A model generated the notes under the pieces. That model searched no databases, was not told the origin of the DNA, and was given only the letters and a program-made list of their open reading frames with translations. DNA of 64,000 bases from Symbiodinium natans (taxonomy: Eukaryota; Sar; Dinophyceae; Suessiales; Symbiodiniaceae). The stretch lies in contig CAJNDS010002268.1 in NCBI GenBank assembly GCA_905221605.1, positions 381,232-445,231 of the forward strand. The letters are read 5' to 3'. Shown in pieces: positions 1 through 11,580 of the stretch (position 1 is the stretch's first letter; every line of letters starts with the position of its first letter). A program made the position numbers and the translations under genes.

Positions 1-823
1 TTCAGGCCCCCTATTCTGCACCCCCTCAGCCCTAAGCTCTCATCCCGATGAGGGTTTAGGGTTTAGGGTTTAGGGTTTAGGGTTTAGGGTTCAGGGTTCA
101 GGGTTCAGGGTTTGGGCTTTAGGGTTTAGGCTTTAGGGTTGAGGGTGGATTCCAGACGACCTATTTCTCGACCTTAGACACAAGAAACCCAAACTCGAAA
201 TCCTAAACCCCAAGTAGAGTCATGGTATAAGGTTCATGGTTCTCCCAACATAGGGGCACCCCTCACATGTCCCCAAAATACGATAACCCTTCTAATCAGA
301 ACCCCCCCCCAACCAACAAAAACAAAAAAAAAATTGGCATCTCGTTCGGGCTTAGGCTTTGTAAGATGTTAGGGTTTAGGACTAACCCTAAACGCTAGAC
401 CACCCCAAACCTTTGAACCCTAAACCCTAAACCCTAAGCCCGAAACCCCAAACCCTAAACCCTAAACCCTAAACCCGAACTCCAGTCCGGTGCCAACTCC
501 CTTAGTTCCCCTGGCTCCGAGATCTGGGCGTGTCCCAGCCCCCCTGCCGTCTGTCCCCCCGTGGAGGCTTAGTTAGGGTCTTCATGGAAGGGTTTAGGGT
601 TTAGGGTTTAGGGTTTAGGGTTTAGGGTTTGGGGTTTAGGGTTTAGGGTTTAGGGTTTAGGGTTTGGGGTTTGGAGTTTTAGGTTTAGGGGGCAAGCTTT
701 AGCCTTTGTTTGGGCAATTGCCTCCCTTAGAACCTCTCAACCTTAGATGGGTACACGCGAACAGTAGGGTTTCTGGTTTCTGGCCTAGTCAGACATATCT
801 GGGTAGTGACTCCCGGGGGGCAG

Positions 824-890
824 AGAGACTCTGGGCGGATGCGTAGGGCCCTCCAGGCCCCTTATGCCTCGCGAGACAAAACGTGCGAGG
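824..890 (+). CDS. candidate internal exon, unknown protein
   Basis: Island between two TTTAGGG tracts. The frame is open from an AG at 822-823 to a GC 5' splice site at 891, reading RDSGRMRRALQAPYASRDK. The composition is coding-like, but the pyrimidine tract before the AG is weak. It could belong to the same + strand gene as the exons to 12.8 kb. No family recognised. Confidence 0.4.
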
Positions 891-1358
891 GCTTTGAGGG
901 TTGAGGGTTTGGGGTTTAGGGTTTAGGGTTTAATTAGGGTTTAGGGTTTAGGGTTTAGGGTTTAATTAGGGTTTAGGGTTGTGTAGGGTTCGACGGTTTC
1001 ACTAACAGGCTTTTGGGACCTTAAGACTTTTACTGCAGTCAACTGCAGACACAGCTTAGAGATAAGCTCAGGGTGTCAAGACTTCTTCTTAATTACGCCC
1101 CAGAACCCTAAACCTTAAGCGCGAATGACAACCTACAGCGAAATCCTCTCAATCCCTCGGCTTGCCAAGCCTGACTAAAAAGATGCAGGAAAGTGTTTGT
1201 TGATTCTTTTTGTCTGGGTTTAGGGTGTGTGTGTGTGTGTGGGGGGGGGGGGGGGTAAGGACGTGGATGTAGGGTTTACTGTTTTTGGGGTTTTCGGAGT
1301 TAGGGGATTTAGGAATTTAGGGTTTTCGGGCGTAGGAGTGTAGGATGTCGCGTTTAGG

Positions 1359-1455
1359 GTTTTGGGGGTTTGGGGGTTTGGGGGTTTGGGGGTTTGGGGG
1401 TTTGGGGGTTTGGGGGTTTGGGGGTTTGGGGGTTTGGGGGTTTGGGGGTTTGGGG
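1359..1455. repeat. variant telomere-like array, TTTGGGGG octamer
   Basis: About a dozen tandem copies of an 8-bp TTTGGGGG unit replace the usual 7-bp TTTAGGG. The glycine/leucine-rich reading frame over it comes only from the repeat and is not a gene. Confidence 0.9.
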
Positions 1456-2011
1456 GTTGGGGTTTACGGATTCAAGGGGTTAGGTTTAGGGGTTTGGGGA
1501 TGCAGGGGTCTCGGGTTTATGGTCAAGGTGTTTAGGTTTGAGTACCGGGCGTGGGATTGGGTTTAGGGTTGAGGTTCAAGGCTGCTCAGATTTGTCCACA
1601 ATATCCGGGGCTTGGTGAGTTTCAGGTCTTGCCGTGATGCTCCTGACGCAACCCTAAACCCTAAACCCTAAACCCTAAAACCTAAACCCTAAACCCTAAA
1701 CCCTAAACCCTAAACCCTAAACCCTAAACCCTAAACCCTAAACCCTAAACCCTAAACCCGACCTTAGGACGTTAAGCCTCGAACCTTACAGGCCCGGGAC
1801 TTCCAGGCCTGGAAATTAGGTCACTGGAGCCCTTGAGGGCACAACAGTTCGGTCCCAGGAAGCACAGCGAACACAAAACCCCAAACCCAAAGCCCCGAAA
1901 CCTCAACCCTCAACCCTCAATTTCTTAACCCTCAACCAACCCTAAACCTGAACCCTGAACCCTAAACCCTAAACCCTAAACCCTGCGATTCCATCCGCAC
2001 CCCCCGCGCAG

Positions 2012-2084
2012 GCACCGCTCGCAGTGCCTCTGCTGCTCACCTTGGGAGCCACCCGCCTTGCGAAACGAGGCGCTCATCAGGAGG
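2012..2084 (+). CDS. candidate internal exon, unknown protein
   Basis: CCCTAAA repeats and a C-rich tract ending in GCAG lie on the left and GGGTAGGGTTTAGGG on the right. The + strand frame is leucine/alanine-rich (APLAVPLLLTLGATRLAK). The minus strand is also open here, so the strand is not certain. No family recognised. Confidence 0.35.
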
Positions 2085-2874
2085 GTAGGGTTTAGGGTTT
2101 AGGGTTTAGGGATTAGGGATTAGGGTTTAGGGTTTAGGGTTTAGGGTTTACGGCTTAGGGTTTAGGGTTTAGGGTTAAATCCCCAATCCACCCTAAACCC
2201 TGGACCCTACAAGCATAGTTTAGGGTTCAGGGTTTAAGGCTTGGGGTTTAGGGTTTAGGGTTAAATCCCCAATCCACCCTAAACCCTGGACCCTACAAGC
2301 ATGGACCCTTACTCCCGGAATGTGGTCCAATCATCTCTTCCACGTGTTGGCTAAACGGCGGCGCACCCCAAAGGCCAAGACCCTAAACATCGTTCTCAGG
2401 TTTTGGGTCTTTAGCGTTTTAGGGTTTAGGGTTTAGGGTTTAGGGTTTAGGGTTTAGGGTTGAGGGGGTTAGAGGTTCAGGGCTTTGGGGCTCATGAGGG
2501 TTTAGGGCTTCCCTCCATGGTTTCAGGTCGAGGTATAGAGAAATTTAAAGCGGTGCAGGGATTATTGCTCTTTGTTTTTGGGGGTTCTGAATAAAAAAAA
2601 AGTAACCTCCCCAACACAATTCACCATGCCTATATGCCAACGCGAGACCTGGGCCTTCCAGCGTAAGTTAACAAGACATCCCAAACCAGCCCCGACAACC
2701 TAACCCCTAGCCTCTAAACCCTAAACCCTAAACCCTAAACCCTAAACCCTACACCCTAAACCCTAAACCCTAAACCCTAAACCCTAAACCCTAAACCCTA
2801 AACCCTAAACCCTAAACCCTAAACCCTAAACCCTAAACCCTAACCCTAAAACCACCGAACCACAAGCTCCACAG

Positions 2875-2928
2875 GTGCCAGGGCCGGGAGGCGCCACCAC
2901 CTGTTGGGGGCGGATTTCGGTTGAGGAC
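2875..2928 (+). CDS. candidate internal exon, unknown protein (18 codons)
   Basis: Exactly 54 nt lie between a pyrimidine-rich CACAG and a GTAGGG 5' splice site. The frame is phase 0 on both sides and reads VPGPGGATTCWGRISVED. CCCTAAA repeats precede it and TTTAGGG repeats follow. No family recognised. Confidence 0.4.
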
Positions 2929-3209
2929 GTAGGGCTTAGGGTTTAGGGTTTAGGGCTTAGGGTTTAGGGTTTAGGGTTTAGGGTTTTGAAGGTGTAGAAG
3001 GTTCAGAGGGTTTAGAAGGTTTAGCCGTTCTTCAGGGCTTATCTACATGCAAGGACCCTAGTGCCCCCTTGTGGCTTAGGGTCTAGGGCTGCGGGGTTCT
3101 TCTTTTGGGGGGTTTAAGGTTTACGTCGGGTTTGGGTCTTTCAGGGTTTACCTCCGGCCCCCCCCAAGGAGCTTCTTTGTTTTGAAACCCAAACAATTGG
3201 ACTGAGCAG

Positions 3210-3419
3210 ATGAGATCCGGTGCGGGAGAGAAGTTCTGGGAGCTTGATGAGAACGGGGTGGAGGTCATGCTGGCCAATCCCCGTTGGCGGTCCATCTTGA
3301 TACAGGGAATCGTGGACCACGTCACGGCACAGATTCTTTTCAAGAGGCATCAGACAAGTCTGGCGAGCCGTCGTTCAGAACGCCGTCCTTGTTACAGTGA
3401 GGCAGCGTCTCTTAACACG
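3210..3419 (+). CDS. candidate exon or ORF, unknown protein
   Basis: Open frame of about 70 codons directly after GAGCAG, with mixed amino-acid composition (for example EKFWELDENGVEVMLANP) and no repeat content until CCCTAAA begins at about 3421. The right-hand splice site is unclear. It sits between a G-strand tract on the left and a C-strand tract on the right, the usual intron arrangement, so it could be non-coding. A minus-strand frame also overlaps it. Confidence 0.3.
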
Positions 3420-5341
3420 GCAGACCCTAAACCCTAAACCCAAAACCCAAAACCCAAAACCTAAACCCTAAACCCTAAACCCTAAACCCTAAACCCTAAA
3501 CCCTAAACCCTAAACCCTGTCAAGCCGGGGCCCTTAACCCCTAAACTAACCATAAACCAAAAATACCCAGACCCTAAACCCTCAACCCCATTAACCCTTC
3601 AAGCCCTAAACCCTTTACACCCTTAACCCTCAACCTTGAACCCGAAACACCCCAAACCGTAAACCCTAAGCACGCTAAGCCCATAAACCCCTCAGACCCT
3701 AAACCCTAAACCTTAATAAACCCCATAAACCCTCCAGACCCTAAACCCTTCACACCCCAAACCCTCAACCCTAACCCTATACACCCCAAAACCTAAGCCC
3801 TAAACCCTCTAAACCCTTTAAACTCTTCAGACCCTAAACCCTAAAACCCTTAGACCCTTAGAGCCTTCAGTCCCTAAAACACTTGCCTTGACGCCACAAT
3901 CCTTAAACCCCAAACCCAGAAACCTAAACCCTAAACCCCAAACCCCAAACCCCAAACCCCAAACCCTAAACCCTAAACCCTAAACCCTAGACCCTAGACC
4001 CTAGACCCTAGACCCTAGACCCTAAACCCTACCTGGAGGGACCGAAGAGCTGTCGCCTGCCGCGCGATCTCCTGGAGAGTGCTGTCCTCCACGCAGGGAG
4101 CCGGGAGCCCAGTTGTTTAGGGTCTAGGGTTTAGGGTTTATAGGGTTTAGGGTTTAGGGTTTAGGGTTCAGGGTTTAGGGTTTATAGGGTTAGCACTGAA
4201 GGTTCAGGGTTTGGGGTTTAGTATTCATTGTTTCGGGTTTAGGGTTTGGGGTAGAAGGGTAGAAGGGTGGAAACGGGTTTAAGGGTATGAAGGCTATCAA
4301 GGGTATACAGGGTGTAAAGGGTAAAAAAGGTCAATGGATAAAAAGGGTTAAAAGGGGTAAAAAGGGTAAAGAAGGGTAAAAGAAGGTAAAAGGGTTTCGG
4401 GTTTGGGTGTAGGGTTCAGGTTTAGGGTTTAGGATTTGAAGGGTTTAGGGTTCAGGGTTCAAGGAAAATGGGCTTAGGGCGAGCTCGGGGTATTAAAAAA
4501 CGGTTTAGGGTTCAGGCTATAGAGGATTCAGGGCCTAAACCCTAAACCGCGGTCAAGGGTTTCGCGCCCAAGGTAGGGGTTTATGGTTCAGGGTTTAAGG
4601 GGTTCAGGGTGAAAGCAATTCCCTCAAGCCTCAAACCTCAACCCTAAGCCCTAACCCCTAAACCCTAAACCCTAAACCCTAAACCCTAAACCCTAAACCC
4701 TAAACCCTAAACCCTAAACCCTAAACCCTAAACCCTAAACCCTAAACCCTAAACCCTAAACCCTAAACCCTAAACCCTAAACCCTACCCCACCCTGCCCT
4801 GCCCTGAAGCTGTAAACGCTTGGAATCATGAGTCAACCGGGAACCCGCAACTCCGGAGCTCCCTCCGACACCCCGAACCCCGAACCCCTCAGCTCCTTAA
4901 ACGCTAAGCCCTAAACCCTGGACCCCAAACCCTAAGCCCGAAACCCTAAACCCAGAGCCCCTTGGCAGAAGAACCCACAAACTGGCAAAGGGCGGATCGT
5001 TGGCACAACCAGTCCTACTGTGGCTTAGGGTTTAGGGTTTAGGGTTTAGGGTTTAGGGTTTAGGGTTTAGGGTTTAGGAGATGATGAGACCACCTTCCAG
5101 CACCTCCCAGCTGCAGGCAGCCGAGTTGATGACCTCAATGGACTCGATGGCCTCAATGGCCTCAATTGGGATTTGAGTGGAGAAAGCCGTAAACCCTGAA
5201 CCCTACACCGTAAACCCGAAACCCTAAACCCGAAACCCGAAACCCTAAACCCTAAACCCTAAACCCTAAACCCTGAACCCTAAACCCTAAACCCTAAACC
5301 CTAAACCCTAAACCCTAAACCCCACCACCTCCACATCCCAG

Positions 5342-5419
5342 GATGCAGAGGCAGCCGCAGCAGAGTTGCAAGCGGCCGCGGCCAGCGCAGGCATCCCCAA
5401 ACCCGCGCCTTACAGGAGG
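5342..5419 (+). CDS. candidate internal exon, Ala-rich helix (unknown protein)
   Basis: The pyrimidine-rich stretch before 5341 ends in CCCAG. The next 78 nt read DAEAAAAELQAAAASAGIP and then KPAPYRR, followed at once by GTTTAGGG. CCCTAAA precedes and TTTAGGG follows, the typical arrangement here. Protein family unknown. Confidence 0.5.
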
Positions 5420-5550
5420 GTTTAGGGTGTAGGGTTTAGGGTTTAGGGTTTAGGGTTTAGGGTTTAGGGTTTAAGGACAATTTAACTACACTTTTTTTTG
5501 TGGGTATACGCCTGCTGAAGGGGTACTTCCTAAAGCTAAGCTGGGCACAG

Positions 5551-5660
5551 AGTCCCAAGGAAGGCAGTTTGGGATCAAGCGTGCTTGGTTTCAGAAACTG
5601 CACAGCTTCGCCAGGGGCCGAGCCGATACCCTGACCTCTCCCGAAGCTTGCATCCCTAAT
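5551..5660 (+). CDS. candidate internal exon, unknown protein (36 codons)
   Basis: 110 nt between GGGCACAG and GTAGGGTTTAGGG. After two leading bases the frame reads RQFGIKRAWFQKLHSFARGR and on to TSPEACIPN. The mixed, non-repetitive composition is convincing coding sequence. Family not recognised. Confidence 0.55.
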
Positions 5661-6551
5661 GTAGGGTTTAGGGTTTAGGGTTTTAGGGTTTAGGGTTTAG
5701 GGTTTAGGGTTTAGGGTCCCCCCCCCTTGAAGCCTGAAGTCCGTCAACCTCACAGAGAGGGGCCTCAGGAGCTGACTACCAAACTAGGACACAGAGTAGG
5801 CCCTTATTTCCTTTTTAGGGGTTGGGTTTAGGATTTAGGGTTTAGGGTTCGGGTACCTTTTATTATTCCTAAGTTACTCCTGGGTCTAGCTTCTCCAAAT
5901 CCTTAGCCACAAAGCCCCAGTTTAATTCATTTTTTCATATGTACATATGTGTGTATATGAGAAAGAACAGGGATGTAAGGGGCGCCGCTTAGGGGCCCAT
6001 ATTAAGGGACCATGTTACTACCCGAAGAGAAGTAGCACTTCGGGCCCTAAACACTGAACCCTGAACCCTAAACCCCAAACCCTAAACCCCGAACCCTAAA
6101 CCCTAAACTCCTAAACCCTAAACCCTAAACCCCAAACCCCAAACCCCAAACCCTAAACCCTAAACGAGGCGCAGCCTCCTTTGGGCTGCTTTCCGTGCCC
6201 GCGCGCTGGGCCCAGGGCCCAGGACTCTAGGGCTTGGGGGTCCCTGACCCTTGACACAAGGAGACATTTTAGGGTTTAGGGTTTAAGTTTGGGGTTTAGG
6301 GTTTAGGGTTTAGGGTTCAGGGTTTGGGGTTTAGGGTTTAGTGTTTAGGGTTTAGGCTTTAGGGTTTAGGCTAAGGGGTTTTGTAGGGATTTACAGAGCT
6401 TATATACCCACTTAGGGTTCAAAGTCAGGGGCGCCTAAGGAGGCCTTTGTTTGCATAGAGATAGCGACGCCCCAGCTCTAGGTTGTAGGGTTGTAGGGTT
6501 TAGGGTTTAGGGTTTAGGGTGTAGTTCCACCGCCTCGCCTATAAGCCGGGT

Positions 6552-6917
6552 ATGTCTGCGAAGCTCTGGACTACTCAAGATCGGTACCATGTCCTCAAAT
6601 CCTCCCGTGACCCTCAGGCGTTGAGCTCCTTCAGGATCTTGGGTCTGAATTCAGCGCAGGGTCGCCTTCAAGAAGACATCTGGGCCCAATTGCAGCCTCA
6701 CCTTTGGATGCACTCTGGTACTTTCCAGGAAGGCCGGTCAGAATGTCTGCTGGTAGCGGCTTCGGACCTTTGCATCATCCAAGTGCGTTCAGCTTTGGGA
6801 TTGCCGTCAGGCATGGTAATGGTTGACAGACAAGAAGCATTTGATTCGCAGTGGAGTCCTTCAATGCTCCTACCACTCGCCGGAATCCCTCCCCCCGTAT
6901 CTGCATTCAAGTCATAA
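6552..6917 (+). pseudogene. LINE (non-LTR) reverse transcriptase fragment, palm motif A region
   Basis: The 121-residue frame contains MVMVDRQEAFDSQW, which matches non-LTR RT motif A (hydrophobic-D-x-x-x-A-F-D). Ahead of it, an RLQEDIWAQLQ ... GRSECLLV stretch resembles the segment leading to motif A in LINE RTs. No YxDD motif B/C block follows in this frame, and TTTAGGG-type sequence resumes at about 7.26 kb. It is a 5'- and 3'-truncated fragment. The LINE call is by motif recognition only. Confidence 0.6.
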
Positions 6918-8026
6918 CAGCCAAGTCACCTGCTGAAGATGTATGTGTGTGTGTGTTGCTGTATGTTGACTCCAACATACACCTTTTGCTTTAGCACAAT
7001 CACGTAGGATTCTTTTGGCCATCTCACATGCCCAAACCCTACTGCAAAGATGTGTTTGAAGCCTTGTGCCTTCTCGTCTTTTCGATGTTAAGGTATTGGC
7101 TGATCACATTGCAGCAATTACAAGCAGCCACTGGAGTCTCAATGTTACTCTCCATCCCTTGTCCATTCTTTGAGCGAGTCCCCCTCATGACACCTTCAAA
7201 ACCTCGTAACTACACTGTCCCTGGACTTCCAGGGACCTACGCGTTGTGCACCCAATACCCTAAACCCTAAACCCTAAACCCTGAACCCTAAACCCTAAAC
7301 CCTTATGGGTTCCAGTAACTTACGGCCCTCTCCCCTGATAGGTCTCCTATAGGCAACCTGTAGGGTCTGGAGTTTAAGGGTGGGCGTTGTGCCGAAGTGG
7401 CCATCTATGCACCTTTCCCAAAGGTTTCAGGGTTTAGGGTTTAGGGTTGTGTAGACTTGGACTCTAAAGTGCTTCATGTCCCCAACAAGGCAATGAAGAG
7501 AAACGAGCCCCCTGGGTCCTGTCGCACCGTCCGCTCCTTGACCTCGATGCTCCCCTAGTTAACCCGACACCCTGAACCCTAAACCCTCAACCCTAAACCT
7601 AAACCCTAAACCCTAAACCCTAAACCCTAAACCCTAAATCCCTAAATCCCTAAACCCTAAACCCCCCCAACCTTGAATCAGAACATGTGGCAAACTCAGG
7701 TGTTTTCCTCAAGTAGAGAGATCACCGCCCGGCCGCCTCCTACACATGTACCCGAAGCCCTCATCACCAGACTTCCCCAAAGCCCACGCAACCCTAAACC
7801 CTCAACCCTAAACCCTAAACCCTAAACCCCTGAACTAGCCCCTCAGGCCTCAACCCCATGCTTTTGGGACACTACCCCCCCAACAAAAACCCCTTGGGTC
7901 GGGGCTTCATCCTCCGTAGGCAGCAACAAACCCTAAACCTTAAACCCAACACCCAAAACCCTAAACCCTAAGCCCTAACCCCTAACCCCTAACCCCTAAA
8001 CCCTAAACCCTAAACAACAAAACAAG

Positions 8027-8095
8027 GCCGCCGACGCGGCCACCCTCTCCACGAAGCTGAAAGAAGGCGGTGTCTGCGCAGGCCGGGACATGAGA
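8027..8095 (+). CDS. candidate internal exon, unknown protein (23 codons)
   Basis: 69 nt between ACAAG and GTTTAGGG, phase 0 on both sides. It reads AADAATLSTKLKEGGVCAGR, a clear non-repetitive coding composition. CCCTAAA repeats precede and TTTAGGG repeats follow. Family not recognised; probably part of the gene whose better-linked exons start at 10.8 kb. Confidence 0.5.
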
Positions 8096-8396
8096 GTTTA
8101 GGGTTTAGGGTTTAGGGTTTAGGGTTTAGGGGAGTTGAGCATAACATGGGGGGGGGTTCCGATAATAGGCGTACCCCTTTGGGGGATCCCTTTGAGGGGA
8201 TTCTGTTCTATTTGGGGGTGTAAAAGGGGTACCCCCCTGTTTTGGGAAATACCCGTATGGGGCCATTTTGGGGTCTCTGCGAGAGCAGAGCCCTTACAAG
8301 TCCTATGAGATCCCTAAACCTTAAACCCTAAACCCTAACCCTAAACCCTAAACCCTAAACCCTAAACCCACATAGTGCAGGTGATAGATCTTGCAG

Positions 8397-8457
8397 CTTC
8401 AGAGCCAAAGCGGGGCCTAATGTAGACCAAGCCCCCTCCAGCAAGCCAACTCTATCG
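8397..8457 (+). CDS. candidate internal exon, unknown protein
   Basis: 61 nt between CTTGCAG and GTTTGGGG. After one leading base the frame reads FRAKAGPNVDQAPSSKPTLS. CCCTAAA precedes and TTTAGGG follows. Support comes from flanking splice signals and openness only. Confidence 0.4.
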
Positions 8458-8840
8458 GTTTGGGGTTTAGGGTTTAGGGTTTAGAGTTTAGGGTTTAGGG
8501 TTTAGGGTTTAGGGTTTAGGGTTTAGGGTTTAGGGCTTGGGGTTTGGGGTTTAGGGTTTAGGCTGAACCAAGTCCGAAGCACGTTGGGAAAGCCACGACG
8601 ACCTGAGGAAGGCTGGACGGAGTGGAACACACGCACCTTGAGAGAAGCGCGTGCCCTTATGCCTTATGCGCCGGGAGAAGAGGTCAGGTGGTCTACCTTC
8701 ATCCTCAAACAGATCTGGAGTCTGATCGGACACTCGGTTTAGGGTTTAGGTTTAGGGTTTAGCGTTTAGGGTTTAGGGTTTAGGGTTTAATTTTTTGGGT
8801 TTATATAGGATGCTGTGGAAGAAGCTGAGCTGGTAGCACA

Positions 8841-8992
8841 ACGAGCAGAGCAAACGGACAGGCCTCCGCCACGCACAACGCTTCAACCCACACATGGACA
8901 TGGAATGGATGCCCGCGGCACAAGACCGCGCAACCTGGCAACAACTCAGCACCCCCCCTGACGGAATAATTGCTAATCGTAGTTCCTTATGA
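8841..8992 (+). pseudogene. LINE C-terminal fragment
   Basis: The frame ends with FNPHMDMEWMPAAQDRATWQ and a stop at 8990-8992. The A-x-D-R-x-x-W signature is typical of the extreme C-terminus of non-LTR retrotransposon ORF2 proteins. It has the same orientation as the RT fragment at 6.55 kb but is separated from it by telomere-like repeats. Either both are pieces of one broken LINE or they are independent insertions. Confidence 0.5.
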
Positions 8993-10776
8993 TACTTATA
9001 CTATAGTAACCTCAAAAACCCTATTCTGATTATTAAGGCCCCTATGGCCTCCGTGCTGTATTCATACTGGCACACCCACAAGGGTGTTTCCGAAAATAGG
9101 GGGCACCAAAAACCCTAAACCCTAAAACCCATATGGGGGGTTCCTATAACAAGGATTCTGCTATTGTGGGGGGTAAATCAAGGGTACCCTTCTTTGGGGA
9201 AATACCCGCAAGTCTGTGCTCCTGCAAGCCTAAAAGAGTCTCGGGGCTTGGGAGAGAGAGTAGGTAGGAGAAGGTTTAGGTTTAGGGTTTAGGGTGAGGT
9301 TTTATGGGACAATTGGCATAATCTCATTTCAGGGTACTTTCAGCCCTACTTGGAGCTTACCTGACAGCCAAACACGCAATTGTCATATCGCCAAGTTGTC
9401 AAGCCCAGATGTGTGATTAGGCTTAGGGTTTAGGGTGTAGGGTTCAGTATACACCCCAAACCCTAAACCCTAAACCCTAAACCCTAAACCCCCTCGGCTT
9501 TGTTAGGGAACCCTGGCTATACATCATCTCAGGTTATGCTCAACCCAGTCAACCCGAAAGAACCGCTAGAGCTGACACAAAACCCTGTACGAATTTGGAT
9601 AGGGGCGGCGCGGCCAGGAGGTGGAACGTGAGTCCGGCCTAGCTCTAGCTTCGAAACCCTAAGCCCGAAACCCAAAATCCAGCGATTCCAGATTTTAAAA
9701 GCAACAACTAAGGCCTGAACTCCTTCGTGCCTGAATGCCTAAACTCCGAGCCCTGAACCCCTTTGTGCCCGAATCCCTAAACCCTAAAACCACTCAACCC
9801 TGAGCCCCCTGAAGCCCTAAAACCCTAAGCCCTAAACTTAAACCCCAAAGCAGGATTTAAGGTTGGAACCCTGGGCGCTTATTGTGGCCCCTTACCCTTG
9901 TTTATAGGGATCCGAAGTATAGGGCCCTGTTATTTATGGTGTAGGGGTCTTGTGGCAGGGCCCCAACTTCAGGGTCCATACTTGAAACCCCGAAACCTCT
10001 AGACCCCTAAACTCTAAACCCTAAGCCCTGAGCCCTAAACCCTGAATACCCTACACTCTAAGCCCTAAGCCCTAAGCCCTAAACCCTAAACCCTATAAGC
10101 CCTAAACCCTAAACCCTCCAAAGTAGGAGAGCCCTCTGACCTCACAAGTTCGAGGCGCAGCCCCTCTCATCGGCGTGGTGCAGGCGGTGCCCGGCAAGCT
10201 TCACTCGGATACCCTAAGTCCTGAGAGGGGAGTTCAGGGTTTAGGGTTTAGAGTTTAGAGTTTAGGGTTTAGGGTTTAGGGTTTAGGGTTGAGGGTTGAG
10301 GGTTTAGGGTTTAGGGTTTCGGGATCAAACCCTCCGAAGCCCGGGTTTAAGTTTAGGGTTCAGGGTTTAGGGTTTATTTAAGGTTTAGGGTTTAGGGTTT
10401 AGGGTTTAGGGTTTAGGGTTAAGGGTTAAGGGTTTAGGCCCCTAAAACCCTAAACCCTAGTCCCGCCATTCTTGAACCATTTTTTCCCCGAAACTGGCGC
10501 GTTCCCCCCCTCCCCTCCCCCTCTTTTAACCCGAAAATGCCATGAATGGTAGTGTTTTGTTTCCCGTCTCAATACGGCACCCTTGGGACCTCAACCCTAA
10601 GCCCCTAAGCCCCTAAACCTCAAACCCCTAAACCCTAAGCCCGAAACCCTGAACCCTAACCCTAAACCCTAAACCCGAAACCCTAAACCCTAAACCCTAA
10701 ACCCGAACCCCTAAACCCTAAACCCTAAACCCTAAGCCGCAATTCGAGAGCTACCCTTAAATCGGCTCCCTGCAAG

Positions 10777-10834
10777 GATACCAAGGATGCTACAGCACCT
10801 TTGCGGCTGCTGCTCGGAAGCGGGGGCCGGGAGG
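10777..10834 (+). CDS. internal exon, unknown protein (linked to the 10,986 exon)
   Basis: Starts after CCCTGCAAG and reads DTKDATAPLRLLLGSGGRE. A GC 5' splice site at 10835 leaves phase 1, which matches the two leading bases of the next exon at 10,986. A GT at 10845 would put a stop in the following exon, so the GC site fits better. Family unknown. Confidence 0.5.
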
Positions 10835-10985
10835 GCCCAGAAGGGTTTAGGGTTTAGGGTTTAGGGTTTAGGACTAGGGTTTAGGGTTTAGGGTTTGGGG
10901 TTTGGGGTTTGGGGTTCAGGGTTTAGGTGCAGGGTTTAGGCTGCAGGGGCTTATGGTTCAGGGTTTAGGCGCGCCGCCTCGGCAG

Positions 10986-11092
10986 ACTGGCCCAACGCGG
11001 GGTGTAGCATGCGCATCGCAGATGAAGGAAAGCCAAGTCCTATGTCACTGTACGACGCACGTCATGAGTTCAGGAGGCAGGAGGGCAGGGCG
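10986..11092 (+). CDS. internal exon, unknown protein (36 codons)
   Basis: Starts after CCTCGGCAG and ends at GTTTGAAGG. It reads WPNAGCSMRIADEGKPSPMS and LYDARHEFRRQEGRA, strongly coding-like. It leaves phase 0, as the triplicated 69-nt exons to its right require. I do not recognise the family. Confidence 0.6.
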
Positions 11093-11187
11093 GTTTGAAG
11101 GGGCCAGGGCGGTTTGAAGGTTCAGGGTTTAGGGTTTAGGGTTTAGGCATCCTTTTTTTCGTGCTGTTTGCCGTGTCTCTGTGGCAG

Positions 11188-11256
11188 GGGCCCACAGCCT
11201 GGAACCCCCACAGCATCGGATTGCGGCTCCTCCAAGCACTTCGGGCACGTTGGCAG
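11188..11256 (+). CDS. 69-nt exon, copy 1 of 3
   Basis: A T-rich tract and TGGCAG precede it and GTTTAGGG follows. 23 codons, phase 0 at both ends, reading GPTAWNPHSIGLRLLQALRA and RWQ. Copies 2 and 3 have G for S at residue 9. Because length and phase are symmetrical, one, two or all three copies can be spliced in without shifting the frame. Confidence 0.6.
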
Positions 11257-11364
11257 GTTTAGGGTTTAGGGTTGAGGGTTGAGGGTTTAGGGTTCAGGGT
11301 TCAGGGTTTAGGGTTTAGGGCTTTGGGTTTAGGCATCCTTTTTTTCGTGCTGTTTGCCTGGCAG

Positions 11365-11433
11365 GGGCCCACAGCCTGGAACCCCCACGGCATCGGATTG
11401 CGGCTCCTCCAAGCACTTCGGGCACGTTGGCAG
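11365..11433 (+). CDS. 69-nt exon, copy 2 of 3
   Basis: Differs from copy 1 by one visible base (CACGGC against CACAGC, H-G for H-S). It keeps the same T-rich tract, TGGCAG acceptor and GTTTA donor. The flanking intron stretch (GTTTAAGGTTTAGGG and so on) is shared with copy 3, so the duplicated unit includes intron sequence. Confidence 0.6.
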
Positions 11434-11580
11434 GTTTAAGGTTTAGGGTTTAGGGCTTAGGGTTTAGGGTTGAGGGTTTAGGGTTAGGGTTTAGGGTTTA
11501 GGGTTTAGGGTTTAGGGTTCAGGGTTTAGGGTTTAAGGTTTAGGGTTTAGGCATCAACTTTCTCGCTGTTTGCCTGGCAG

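Noticed and set aside
1-1000. True chromosome end at the left of the window
   Set aside because: Telomere tracts are short, occur in both orientations, and are interleaved with coding-like islands over 30 kb. A real telomere would be one long array in one orientation.
1345-1566. 73-residue Gly/Leu/Phe-rich ORF
   Set aside because: Translation of the TTTGGGGG/TTTAGGG array; GLGVWGFGG periodicity follows the repeat unit.
4030-4117. Minus-strand exon (reads TLQEIARQATALRSLQ before GTAGGG)
   Set aside because: Coding-like with good splice signals, but the + strand is open as well and every well-supported exon nearby is on the + strand. Left uncalled.
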